Of a DNA stretch of 64,000 bases, positions 1-9,907 are shown in pieces (position 1 is the first letter of the stretch; every line of letters begins with the position of its first letter). Where the stretch lies: assembly GCF_001411555.2 (NCBI RefSeq), contig NC_049903.1, forward strand, positions 14,799,234 to 14,863,233, given 5' to 3'. Below the pieces are notes generated by a model. That model had not been told where the DNA came from. It saw only the letters and a program-made list of their open reading frames with translations, and made no database searches. Position numbers and translations under genes: made by a program. Origin of the DNA: Juglans regia (taxonomy: Eukaryota; Streptophyta; Magnoliopsida; Fagales; Juglandaceae).

Positions 1-208
1 TAGTAGAATATTTCCTTCTCAAGTAGCTTAGGAAAAAAGAAAAGAAAAGGAAACTTGATGATATGAAATATGTAGATCCTTAGCATTTATCGCTCTCATA
101 TAATCATCGGTATGTGCACAAAAGCATGTGCGTGTATACTTGAAAATGTTTTTGCTTATTTGTCTTGCTGTTTGAAATAATTTTATTTTTATTTTTTGGT
201 CTTTTCAG

Positions 209-1370
209 GCAGTCTCTTTCTCAAACATGTATGCACCTGAGCATCTGATTATTAACGTGAAGGATGCAGAAAAGTGGGAGAGTTTCATTGAGAACGCAGG
301 TGAACTGTTGTAATTTTGGCATCATAATTATCTGCACTCAACTTTTTATTCTTTATGGATGTTAAAGTACCTTTGAAACTACTAAGGGTTATGCAGTATT
401 AGTCCACACTTTTTTTCCCTGAGCAGTGTCAGTCCGCTTAAGGGATGTTTTTTTTCTTATTGGCACTGGGTGTCTGGGAACAAAGTCCCAACTTAGGTGC
501 ACAGGCTCTCGGCAAGGAATTTTCCACGAGTTCACCCCGGGTAATTCAAGGGAAAATTCCCCGTCCAATGTCCCCTATAAATTGTTTGCACCCAAGGGTT
601 TGAACCTTAGATCTAGAGAGATCATACCGCCAAGCCCAAGGCTCTTACCACCTGAGCCAATTCATAGGGGTTACCTAAGGAAAGTTCTTGGATGGGTATT
701 TGGATATGATCCCATCCTTTTGCCTTTATTGCATAAAATGGCTGCTCTTAGGACTGAGACATTGCACTAGGGGTTACCACCTGAGATTTTTGCTTCACAC
801 CAGACTATAGACCCTACATTTGATGCCACTAAATCTATCAGTGGGAACCACAGACCTTTTGACTTTCTTCTGCCCCTGCTTGTTCAATTCATTGCAATGG
901 TTGAATACAATTTTCTTGTAGAATATCCCAATTATAGCAAAAGGACTGTCAAAGATCCTTCTGAAACAGAATGATATCTGGAAGACCCAGTTGTGGTGGA
1001 GACTGTCGGATTGTCTTGTCAGAACTGTCTTCATATTATCTTCTCAAGTCTCAAAAGGATTATCATGTGCTTGATTCCTTCTGCAGGCTCTGTATTTTTA
1101 GGGCAGTGGACACCAGAGAGCGTGGGAGATTATGCAAGCGGGACGAACCATGTTCTTCCAACATATGGGTATGCAAGGATGTATGGCGGCGTGTCTTTGG
1201 ACTCGTTCCTGAAGTACATGACGGTACAATCTTTGACCGAGGAAGGTCTGATAAAGCTTGGGCCATATGTGGCAGCAATGGCGGAAGTTGAGGGGCTTGA
1301 AGCACACAAAAGAGCTGTAACTCTTAGGCTTCAGGATATTGAAGCTAAGCAGGTTTCTGGTATGAGATGA
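209..1370 (+). CDS. HDH: Histidinol dehydrogenase, C-terminal two exons (partial)
   Basis: This is the 3' end of the gene for the last enzyme of histidine synthesis, which oxidises L-histidinol to L-histidine with two NAD+ (a plastid enzyme in plants). Exon 209-299 begins after a pyrimidine-rich acceptor ending in cttttcag and encodes [17 protein letters not shown] and onward. Exon 1087-1370 begins after ttctgcag and ends at TGA 1368-1370. The glycine codon is split across the intron (phase 1). Family landmarks seen are the Glu-His pair in APEHL, corresponding to the catalytic pair of bacterial His[14 protein letters not shown], whose Asp is a zinc ligand in HisD; and [13 protein letters not shown], whose His is another zinc ligand. 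The upstream exons lie outside the window, and bases 1-208 are intron. No disruption is visible, so the gene is probably functional. Confidence 0.95.
447..672 (-). mobile_element. tRNA-derived SINE in the HDH intron
   Basis: Read on the minus strand, an RNA polymerase III A box (TGGCTCAGGTGG, complement of 648-659) is followed about 50 bases later by a B box (GGTTCAAACCC, complement of 596-606). This is the spacing of a tRNA-derived SINE head. The body runs to about 460 and ends in an A-rich tail, seen as a T run at 448-455 on the plus strand. I could not find a convincing target-site duplication, so the ends are approximate. The open frame on the plus strand across this element is incidental. 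Confidence 0.7.
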
Positions 1371-2733
1371 TGCTCCAATTGTGGACTATTGGCATTTACA
1401 AAACGTGACCATGATGGACTTGCTCCCTATCAAACCCCTTGGCTGCAAAGCTGCCCTCCCTAGGATATTTATTGATTGATTGTTGCATCATAGGGTAGCA
1501 ATGTTCTTAAACGAATCAGGTTGAGGACTTTGTGGAGTTCGATCAAATATCTACAGATCTTTGTATTTTGGTGGTCAGCTATTTTGATGAAATGTGAATG
1601 ACCATAATTACGAGACACGGCCCAATATTTATTCATTGTGGGAATAAGGAAAGAAAACCTCTGGAAAACTAATTATTTTTTAATATAATGTTACATGCAG
1701 TTATGGAGTGCACAAGCGCAGTAGTGCATTGCTTTGAAAAAGAGTGGAATTCATTATTAAAAAATAAATTTTTTTTTTTATGTGGATTTTATATTTTTTC
1801 ACTTTTTTTAAAGTGATTGTATGACGTTTGTGCATTCACGACTGTGATTATCATTTTTGTTTTAGTAAAGACTTGGTAAGATAATCTTTTTACGAATTCT
1901 TGGTTTAGTAAAAGGTTTATTAAAAATTCAGTTTAGAAGAAAATTGATTGACATATCATTGTCTAAAATCACTTTTGTAGGACTCGTGTTGACGAAGTAA
2001 TTCTCTCCCCATGCATATGGAAAATTTAACAAACTATAATATCATCTTACTTTTATTCCATTTTGATGCGATGTTATTTCTCATAAACTCTTTCCAATTA
2101 TTTATTTAATTTAAATAAGTGATAATCAAATGATGATGGAAAGTGTCGTTTATAATTTGCTTGATTTGAACTTTACTCAAACTTTATAGAATTTAATTGC
2201 GCTATGTTTTGACGCTAAATATGTCAACATGATTCTTTTTTTTTTTTTTTTTTTCTAAGCTAAAAAAGAAAGTATCATGTTGACAATTCATCCATTTTCA
2301 TTTATTTGAACTATGAAGAACTGGTGTTGCCAATTCAGCATGGAAGATATTGTGGGAATTTGTAATTCTTAAGGGGTAATGATCACCAAACGGTGTACTC
2401 CTTGGAATGACACTGAACATACGTTCCTAAAGTAATCAACAAATAACTTGATAGTAATTGAAAAATTAAAAAAAGGGGTCTTTTGGAGCTTAGTACTTTG
2501 GAACATAAAGATTCTATATGGAAGGGAAAGAAGAAAATAGGAATAAAAAGGAAAATCCATTAGAACCTTATTCTGTGGCAGAAAACTCAAAAGATAAAAG
2601 AGAAAAAAAGGGTACCTAAGTTTGACAACACTACTTGATCTTCACAACAAAACGTAAACAAGCTACATTTCGGTTAAACTTGAACAAGATCCACTTGTAA
2701 ACTTGTACATGTAGCAAATACAAACATTCAATT
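1371..2733. other. Intergenic, between HDH and the germin-like gene
   Basis: The stretch is AT-rich and no gene is visible. The first few hundred bases are probably the HDH 3' untranslated region. It contains a long T run near 2237-2254. The genes on either side converge, so both 3' ends fall here. Confidence 0.6.
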
Positions 2734-2884
2734 GATCACTCAAATGACAATACTCCTGAATAGCAAAACAATGCACACAAACTCGATCACTCAAATAACA
2801 ATACTCCTGAATAGCAAAACAATGCACAAACTCGATCACTCAAATAACAATACTCCTGAATAGCAAAACAATGCACACAAACTC
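2734..2884. repeat. Three-copy tandem repeat (49-51 bp unit)
   Basis: Three head-to-tail copies begin at 2734, 2785 and 2834, each opening with gatcactcaaat and containing caatactcctgaatagcaaa. The unit is 51, 49 and 51 bases, and the length change comes from a CA dinucleotide (gcacacaaac versus gcacaaac). The array lies just downstream of the germin-like gene's stop codon, probably in its 3' untranslated region or just beyond it. Confidence 0.9.
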
Positions 2885-2957
2885 ATGCCACTAAGGCCAT
2901 GACAAATTAACAATTCACACCCAGATACAATCACCAGGGGAAATTATCACGGCTTCT

Positions 2958-3969
2958 CTAGAACTTTGACTGGATAAACTTGACGACATTCTTATCCACC
3001 CGGAAAGCCTTTGCAAGAATGTCACTAGGAGTATCTGGATTCGACCCAAACACAGCGTTGGCAATGGTTATAACACCTGGGTTTTGACTGCTTAGAGCTG
3101 CAATGGCAATGGCCATTTCCTTACCAACATTTCTTTGGAAATGGATGAGGCCAATTGGGAATACATACACATCACCCTTCTTTAGCACCTTTGTGATTAG
3201 GCGGTTTTCGGGGTTTGAAGTGACAAACCCAACTTCAAGGCAACCTTTCAAGACTGTCAAGATTTCGGTTGCACGAGGGTGGGTGTGGGGAGGATTGATA
3301 CCCCATGGTGCGTAGTCAATACGAACAAGAGAGATGCCAAGAGTGTTAAGTCCTGGAAGTTGGGCTACAGTCACTGCAGTCACGTTTGACCCAACTGCGT
3401 TTGATGTGTTGCCCGCCATCTGAAGCCCGCTGAAGGAAAAATCATTGGCTTGAACTGTCTTAGGATCCTTGCAGACAAAACCATTGACGAGCACTGCCAT
3501 GAAGTAGAACATATCGAAATAAGAAACACTTAAGCCACTTGAAATAGCCAAATGGTACAGCAAGTGAGTAAATTGACGATCCAATTAGAGTTTGAGTTTT
3601 GTTGGCATAATTCAGAAACAAAAAATGAACTTAAAAGAAGGAAATGAATGAGGCGGGAACTTTTGTAGCAGAAGAGGAAAAGAAGAAGAAAAAAAAACTC
3701 AGTAACGAAATATTGCAGCCCCAAAATCAAAAGTAGCATGCATGCCTAGTGTTAAACAGGTTGTCGTTCATGAGTTCTAACTTCTAAAGCTTGTAGAGTG
3801 AAACTTGCAAATTTCAATAAAAGCTAACATGCATGTTTAAGGTTCATTTTCTACCTGCACTGTTTGCATCTGCAACACAGAAATCTTGAAGAGGGCTGCT
3901 ATCTGACGCCAATGCAGCAGTGAAAATCAAAGCTAGAACTACTGACAGGAGATTAATGCGTGAGGCCAT
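2958..3969 (-). CDS. Germin-like protein (cupin, apoplastic), two exons
   Basis: The CDS is complement(join(2958..3493, 3855..3969)), 651 nt, 216 residues. ATG is at 3969-3967 and TAG at 2960-2958; the 361-bp intron has GT/AG ends and splits a Val codon (phase 1). Residues 1-21 form a signal peptide ending near AALA. C31 and C46 match the conserved disulphide pair of germins. The cupin boxes are present: [14 protein letters not shown] supplies H108, H110 and E115, and GLIHFQ supplies H156, the four expected manganese ligands. N67-T-S is a glycosylation sequon. Germins form hexamers in the cell wall with oxalate oxidase or superoxide dismutase activity; which one cannot be told from sequence. 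Length and motifs are normal, so the gene looks functional. Confidence 0.95.
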
Positions 3970-4076
3970 TTGCAAATTGTACCAACAAGAATCTTTAAAC
4001 TTATGGAAGGATAAGCTCTATAGGGAGATTAGACCAATTGAGATTTGAGTTGTGAAAGACTTATGAACACAGCTTG

Positions 4077-4088
4077 CTATATATAGGA
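4077..4088 (-). promoter_or_regulatory. TATA box of the germin-like gene
   Basis: Read on the minus strand the sequence is cctatatatagc, about 110 bases upstream of the germin-like ATG. This leaves room for a leader of roughly 80 bases. It is the only strong TATA match in the expected interval. Confidence 0.65.
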
Positions 4089-4419
4089 AGAGGAATGCTT
4101 GTATTGCAGCACTGCTTGCAAACAGGCAACTAGGTGGTCTCACTTAATAAGATGTCTAATGATCCAAACATTATTTGGAGGCCGGCTGTCATATGTGCTT
4201 GGACAGGGAAGAATTATACCTTATCCACCTAACCTTTGACCACACAGGACCAAGTCTAAGTGGAAGGACGGTAGATATATGCCTCACTCAAAGAAATATT
4301 TGTTACCATAAGAGAATGTATATTAGAGTACTTCGAATCTAACCCATATGTTAATAACATTTTGATATGTTAAAGATCATGACTTGTTAACTGATATATA
4401 TGTTCCATGACAGCTAGAA

Positions 4420-5215
4420 CAGTTTCCCATTAAGGAGTTGTCAAGATCTTGATAATCTTATTATTCAGTTTATCTAATCTTTACCAAGAGGTATTGGGCC
4501 TATGGAATCAAATAACCTTTTGAAGTATTGTCTTTCTATGCATAGCTGATAAGAAGAAACGATGTTCTTCGTCCTATTATGTATCATCTTCAGTTACTTC
4601 AGCTGATATGTCATATTTTAAGTAACTTTTCATTTAAATGATTGACCTATAAAATCATTTAAAATTATATCGTACCAACCAGCTTAACTAAACATGATAT
4701 AAACAAAGAAGAAGAATTGTATTGTTCTTCATTATGCTGTACAGTAAAAAGAACATTTCTTGACACATTTCTTAATTGATAGTTGTGCCAAGGAATTAAA
4801 AATTTGCATCTAATTAATTAGTTTATCTTATCTCTATCAAGAAGAATATGGGCCAATGGAAATAAACAACTTTTAAAGCATTGTCTTTCTATATGTGAAC
4901 CATTCCCATACCAATACATATAAAATTCTCAATTCTGCATAAAAACATGTATAGGTAGAGTTGTACTTCAAATGATTGATTTGAAACCTAAAAATTTAGA
5001 AATGTTAAAGACGAGCTGTCAATTAAATATGTCCTACGACAAATAGAAAATGGTGCCATTGACACATTCTTAATTGATACAAACCCGGGCCTGAGGTATT
5101 AAAGAAATTACACCTAATTATTTGTTTATCTCATGATCTCTACCAAGGCATATACTTACGGAATCAAACAACTTTTGAGGTATTTTCTTTTTATGTGTAC
5201 CGTTCATGTTCATGT
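4420..5215. repeat. Three diverged tandem repeats (about 300-356 bp apart)
   Basis: Similar blocks occur at about 4420-4545, 4755-4905 and 5050-5205. Each has, in the same order, a ttaattgata-like start, gtttatct, a taccaagag/tatcaagaag segment, a tatggaatcaaa-like segment, and attgtctttctat or a close relative (4524, 4880 and 5181). Divergence is high, so the duplication is old. No coding potential is seen. Confidence 0.6.
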
Positions 5216-5278
5216 TACATGAACATGTAATTTTTTGCTGGATTGCTAAAGAATTTCGCCTACAAAATAAGCAAACAA

Positions 5279-5602
5279 GGCTGCGTTTGGATGTTAAGCT
5301 GAGCTCAACTGAGCTAAGTTCTTTATGAATAGTAGTGAGTCGAGTAGTGAAGAAAGTTATGTGGGGTCTATCTAAACTGAGTTTAAAGTGTATTTGGATG
5401 TTAAGATGAGTTTAATACTTTTTATGGGAAGTTGAAAAAGGTTGTGACTTCCACGTATAAAGATGTATTAAGTTGAAAAAAGTTGTGGGTTCTACGTGTA
5501 AGGAAGTTTTGAGTTGAGATGATTTGATAGTTGTGTATTTGGATGTTAGATTCAACTTAAAATTAAACTAAGTTCAGCTGAGTCTTGCAACCAAACACAG
5601 CC
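5279..5602. mobile_element. Tourist-like MITE, copy 1
   Basis: The 324-bp element has terminal inverted repeats: it starts ggctgcgtttggatg and its other end reads ggctgtgtttggttg on the reverse strand. The interior repeats gtttggatgttaa-type motifs and has no coding capacity. Two relatives lie at 22356-22687 and 42564-42916. The 3-bp target duplication is no longer clear here (caa/tta). The 3-bp duplications of the other two copies suggest the PIF/Harbinger (Tourist) group. Confidence 0.75.
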
Positions 5603-7639
5603 TTATTGAAATCTCTTGGATCTTGGAGTATTCAGAACATTTTGATGATCAAGTAAATTCATTTTGTTTAATGAAATAAATTTAGTGGGTTCATAAGTTT
5701 TGCGAGTGACCCTTTCATCAATTAGAAGTATTACAATTATAAAAATATATCACAAAAGTAAACCTACAAGCTAATATGATTTCATATGATATGTTAGATC
5801 TATTTATAATAAAAGTAGTTTTACAATTTAATATATCGTATTAAGTTATATCAGTTTGTATAATCTCTTTATAGTTAAAACACTTGATCAATTTTATTCC
5901 AATACTTTCCATTCTTTGAATAAAATATGAATGGAATTCTCAATTATGTATAACCTAACATAGTCCATGTGATTTGTACAGAAATCACGGTACTCCATGA
6001 GTTTTTAACTCTTTAACAACGGTCTCCCTACTGTCAAAATCCGTTAGTAAATTGTTAGAAGTGTCATGTCAATACCACGTGTCTCAATCAACATTCAATG
6101 CTAGTTACTTAAACAAAAACAAAAACAAAAATTTATAAATTTATATATAAAAAAAACCAATAACTTAAAATATTTAATTTTTGTAAAGACCCTCCTTGTG
6201 CTAGGAGAGGTGGCCATGGCGAGCCACCTCATTGGCCGAGCCCCGCCCATAAGTGGCATGGGTGGGGGTCACAGTCCACCCTCTATCACCCCTCCCTACA
6301 CAGGAAGGGGCACTTTTTTTTAAAAAGAATAAAAATTTTTTGAAAGAGGTTTTTTAGTTTTTTTAAATATCATTAAGCTTCTTGTTCGTAACATGTTGAT
6401 TGTCAACAGTGGTTGTAATTTATAATTGTTGCTTGCTGTGGAGGCATCAACTACATAATTTTTTGTTGGTTCTCCGACTGTATAAAATAAATGATTGAGA
6501 CTAGTGTATGTTGTTGTTTGGTCATATAACTTGATGGACAAAGGGAAAGATAATAGATGTTATAATGACCCCTCAAAGATATCCTCGAAGGATTGGTCAT
6601 GATCCTCTATGAAGGTGATGACTTGTATAGATATTTTTGGTCAACCTTGTTCTTACCATTGTTGATGCATAATGAAACTAATGCTTTTGTTTTTTGTTTA
6701 GGCTTATTGTGGTGCTAAGTCAACACAATTTATAACTCTATTTGTTGGGACACTACCTCCATATGCTTCTCCGATCCTTAATGCCCATCCAAGTTCCTAT
6801 TCTCATCCAAGTCCATTTACTCCCCCTCTAAGTCTTAATGCTCCTTCAGCTTGTTTACCCACATATATGGGATTGTCAGGTAAATATAATACATTTTTAT
6901 TATATTTATTACAAGTTATTTGTCAAAAAAAAAAAAAAAAAATAGTACAAGTAAGATTATTAACTTCATTAATAATTTATCATATTAACTTATCAGAATC
7001 TAACACCTTGTAGGCACCAATTATCCCAGCATTCGGCTCATCTAGCATGATTACATTAATAATAGAATAGTGATAGATTTGGAGAGTCTTTATTTGGTGT
7101 TATTGAAAAGTGGCTAACTAATTTATAAAAAAGAATTTTCTAACTAAATTTTGATTAAACTTTATTGAGTCCACAACTAATGCTCTAAGAGTACAAGTTA
7201 TAAATAAGTCTCATGTAAATTTTTATAAAAAAAAGTAGACTCCACCTTAAAAAATATTCTTTATTAATGAGACCTACTTTTTTTCAAAAGAATTGTATGG
7301 ACTTGTCAATTTGTAGCTTATATCTAGCATTACTCTAAGCATATTAAGGCTTTATTTCGTTATATACATGATATGAGATGAAAGTACTTGAATATAAAAT
7401 TATAAAAATATTATATAAGTTTGATAGAAGATCTTTTTATAAAATTAAATTTATTTTTAATTAAATTACATGATTATGTTTGTGGATAAAAATATTTAGA
7501 AAAGTACTAGTAATAAGAAAAGTGTAAAGATATCATTACTCTGATTAGAGTAATACTTTATAACGTATTTTTTTCTTATTTTCGTTCCATTATATAAAAT
7601 ATTATACTAATATCACCCTTTAAATTATTTTTTATTTTT
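5603..7639. other. Intergenic, AT-rich
   Basis: No gene is visible. A GC-rich island at about 6183-6310, containing ggtggccatggcgagccacc, stands out from the AT-rich surroundings and resembles a transposon fragment. I could not assign it to a family. The rest has short A/T runs only. Confidence 0.5.
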
Positions 7640-7782
7640 TAAAAAAATTAGATTAAAAGTTGATGGCTAATACCATTAATGTATCATTAGATACATTATT
7701 AGTTGGAAGGGTAATGACAAATGAACGTGAATGACTAGAGAATTGGAATTTTCAACATCTAAATTTCTAATTGCCCGCAGTG
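7640..7782 (+). repeat. CRK upstream block X1, left part
   Basis: The segment holds gttgatggctaataccatt, ggaagggtaatgacaaatga and tctaattgcccgcagtg. These match the region just upstream of CRK-B (about 44095-44212) and a third copy at 34490-34565. The chromovirus at 7783-13177 interrupts it, and the block resumes at 13178. It is a duplicated CRK promoter that has lost its gene. Confidence 0.75.
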
Positions 7783-8226
7783 TGTTACACGCCGACAATG
7801 AAGAGAAGAGAACAGCAAGGGAGAAGTACTTGAGCGTTCGGGACTTAGGGTTCTTTCTGAAGACTTGTGTCGGATTTGATTAGGATCGTGCGTGGGCTGA
7901 GTTAATGGATGGGCCGTAACAATTGGCAGCTAGGTGGAGTTCGTGGGCCTTGAATGGGCCAGACCTGATACACATTCCTGCTTTACTTTTCTTTCAAGTT
8001 GTAATCCAATAACCTAAGGGTAATCCAGTCCTTTTACATTACTAGTATATCTAGGCATTGTAACGAAATGAGGGGCATCCAGAACGTGTGAACCTTTTAT
8101 TATTTTCTGTTTTTCATCTATGGAGGAGCTCCCCTCGAAGAGAGCCTTATCTTTTTCTTATCAATATACATGAATGTTCATCTGAATCCATACATAACTC
8201 TTAAATCCCTAGTTTGAACTATTACA
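7783..8226 (+). repeat. 5' LTR of the chromovirus
   Basis: The 444-bp LTR carries the promoter and is followed directly by the primer-binding site. It differs from the 3' LTR at three positions: tttctga versus ttttga, gatcgtg versus gattgtg, and ccctag versus cccaag. Confidence 0.95.
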
Positions 8227-8228
8227 AG

Positions 8229-8240
8229 TGGTATCCAGAG
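8229..8240 (+). promoter_or_regulatory. Primer-binding site (initiator tRNA-Met)
   Basis: tggtatccagag lies 2 bases after the 5' LTR and matches the plant retrotransposon consensus TGGTATCAGAGC, complementary to the 3' end of initiator tRNA-Met, with one extra C. Confidence 0.85.
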
Positions 8241-8263
8241 CCCCTTTCCTGCCCTGAGTCACC

Positions 8264-9907
8264 ATGGCTGAAAGCACGCGTATGAAGGACTTATTCGAAG
8301 GCCTCAATGTTCAGCAAAAAATCACGGAAGAGCACATCCAAAACACTGAGAGCCAGTTTACTACAATAGGAGTGGAGATGCTGGCTATGCGGCATCAAAT
8401 GGAGACAATGCTGAAGCAGTTTTCGGGTATGGCAGCAGATCTGCACAGTGTGAAGGCAACACTATCAGGATATGTAGCTAGCAATTCCCAACAAAATCAA
8501 AATCTGGAACATCAGAATTCACAACTCGTACCTCACAGTACCGACATCCAGCCAAGACCCATTCGATTGGATTTTCCAGTTTTTCATGGAGATAACCCCC
8601 ATGGATGGTTATTTAAGGTAAATCATTTCTTTACCTATCATAATACCCTTCCTCAGCATAAAATACGGTTGGTGTCCCTCCATATGGAAGGGAAGGCACT
8701 AGTTTGGTTTCAAGACTTGGAAGAATCTGGGAGTATCAATAGTTGGGAGGCCTTTGTGAAGGCATTAATAATTAGATTTGGTCCAACCACTTATGATGAT
8801 CCAATGGAACAACTGGCTAAGTTGAGCCAGAAAGGGAGTGTGGATGATTATAAAACTGATTTTGAAGCCTTGTCTAATAGGCTGCGTGGGTTGTCTGAGA
8901 TTTACAAATTGAGTTGCTTTCTCAGTGGCCTTAAGGATGATATAAGGTTGTCAGTTAAGATGTTTAAACCCACTGACCTGCTTACAGCTTATGGTCTTGC
9001 CAAAATGCAAGAGGAAAAACTTTTTTTGCAAAAGAAACCTCCATACCGAAATTCACCTTACCAAACAGCCACACTAAACCATCAGCCACCCTACCTTAAA
9101 CCTTCACACCAGTCCCAAACCACAGACAGCCACTTGAACTACCCTAAAGCCATTGTTCCAGTCCATAAGGTTAGTCAAAATGAGATGAGAGAGCGCAGGT
9201 CAAAAGGCCTCTGTTACTCGTGTGACTCCAAATGGTCCCCAGGCCACAAATGTGCAAGTCCAAAACTCTACTTGATTGAGGAGATTGAAGAGAATTATGA
9301 GGTAGTTGATCTTGACACTAAGAAGGAAAAGGACCAGATCACTGAAGAGATCACTAGTGCAACTCCAGAGATTACTTTACATGCTATTATCGGGTCTTTG
9401 AATCCTAAAACGATGCGAGTTGTGGGCAGAATTGGTACCCAACCAGTAACTATTCTCATTGATTCAGGAAGTACTCACAACTTCCTAGACCCTTCCTTAA
9501 TGTCAAAACTTTCCTTACATGTGTTAACCAATGACAAAGTAAGGGTGAAAGTTGCAAACGGCGACCAAGTTCAAAGTGAGGGCAGAATTAAAAATGTTCC
9601 AATGATTATCCAGGATATGAAGTTTTCTGTGGATATGTATTTGCTAGTATTGGCAGGATGTGATGTAGTATTGGGTGTGCAATGGTTACAAGGACTAGGG
9701 TCAATTTTATGGAACTTCCATATCCTCAGTATGCAGTTTAATTACCAAGACACTGTGGTAATTTTAAAAGGGCTGCGAGGCAGCACTTTAATGGAAGAAG
9801 GTCCAGTTAATAGAGCTACTGCTCTGGAAAAAAAAGGGGTGTTGCTCCAGCTCATTGAACAAGTTTCCCAAGCCCAAACACCTGCCCATATTCCTAAACT
9901 CATATAG
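8264..9907 (+). CDS. Gag and aspartic protease of the chromovirus
   Basis: 547 codons start at an ATG in good context (accATGg). An N-terminal coiled-coil-like region is followed by the retrotransposon Gag domain (about residues 100-250, with FHGDNPHGWLFKVNHFF). Next comes a zinc knuckle of the plant chromovirus type (C317, C320, H328, C330 in CYSCDSKWSPGHKC), then the pepsin-like protease with catalytic D400 in LIDSGSTHNF. The frame ends at TAG 9905-9907. The following pol region is open in exactly the same frame, so the stop cuts one gag-pol reading frame between protease and reverse transcriptase. It is either a nonsense mutation or, less likely, a readthrough stop. Confidence 0.9.
   Translation: MAESTRMKDLFEGLNVQQKITEEHIQNTESQFTTIGVEMLAMRHQMETMLKQFSGMAADLHSVKATLSGYVASNSQQNQNLEHQNSQLVPHSTDIQPRPIRLDFPVFHGDNPHGWLFKVNHFFTYHNTLPQHKIRLVSLHMEGKALVWFQDLEESGSINSWEAFVKALIIRFGPTTYDDPMEQLAKLSQKGSVDDYKTDFEALSNRLRGLSEIYKLSCFLSGLKDDIRLSVKMFKPTDLLTAYGLAKMQEEKLFLQKKPPYRNSPYQTATLNHQPPYLKPSHQSQTTDSHLNYPKAIVPVHKVSQNEMRERRSKGLCYSCDSKWSPGHKCASPKLYLIEEIEENYEVVDLDTKKEKDQITEEITSATPEITLHAIIGSLNPKTMRVVGRIGTQPVTILIDSGSTHNFLDPSLMSKLSLHVLTNDKVRVKVANGDQVQSEGRIKNVPMIIQDMKFSVDMYLLVLAGCDVVLGVQWLQGLGSILWNFHILSMQFNYQDTVVILKGLRGSTLMEEGPVNRATALEKKGVLLQLIEQVSQAQTPAHIPKLI

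Noticed and set aside
426..770. 114-codon open frame in the HDH intron
   Set aside because: It runs antisense through the SINE and shows no protein family features.
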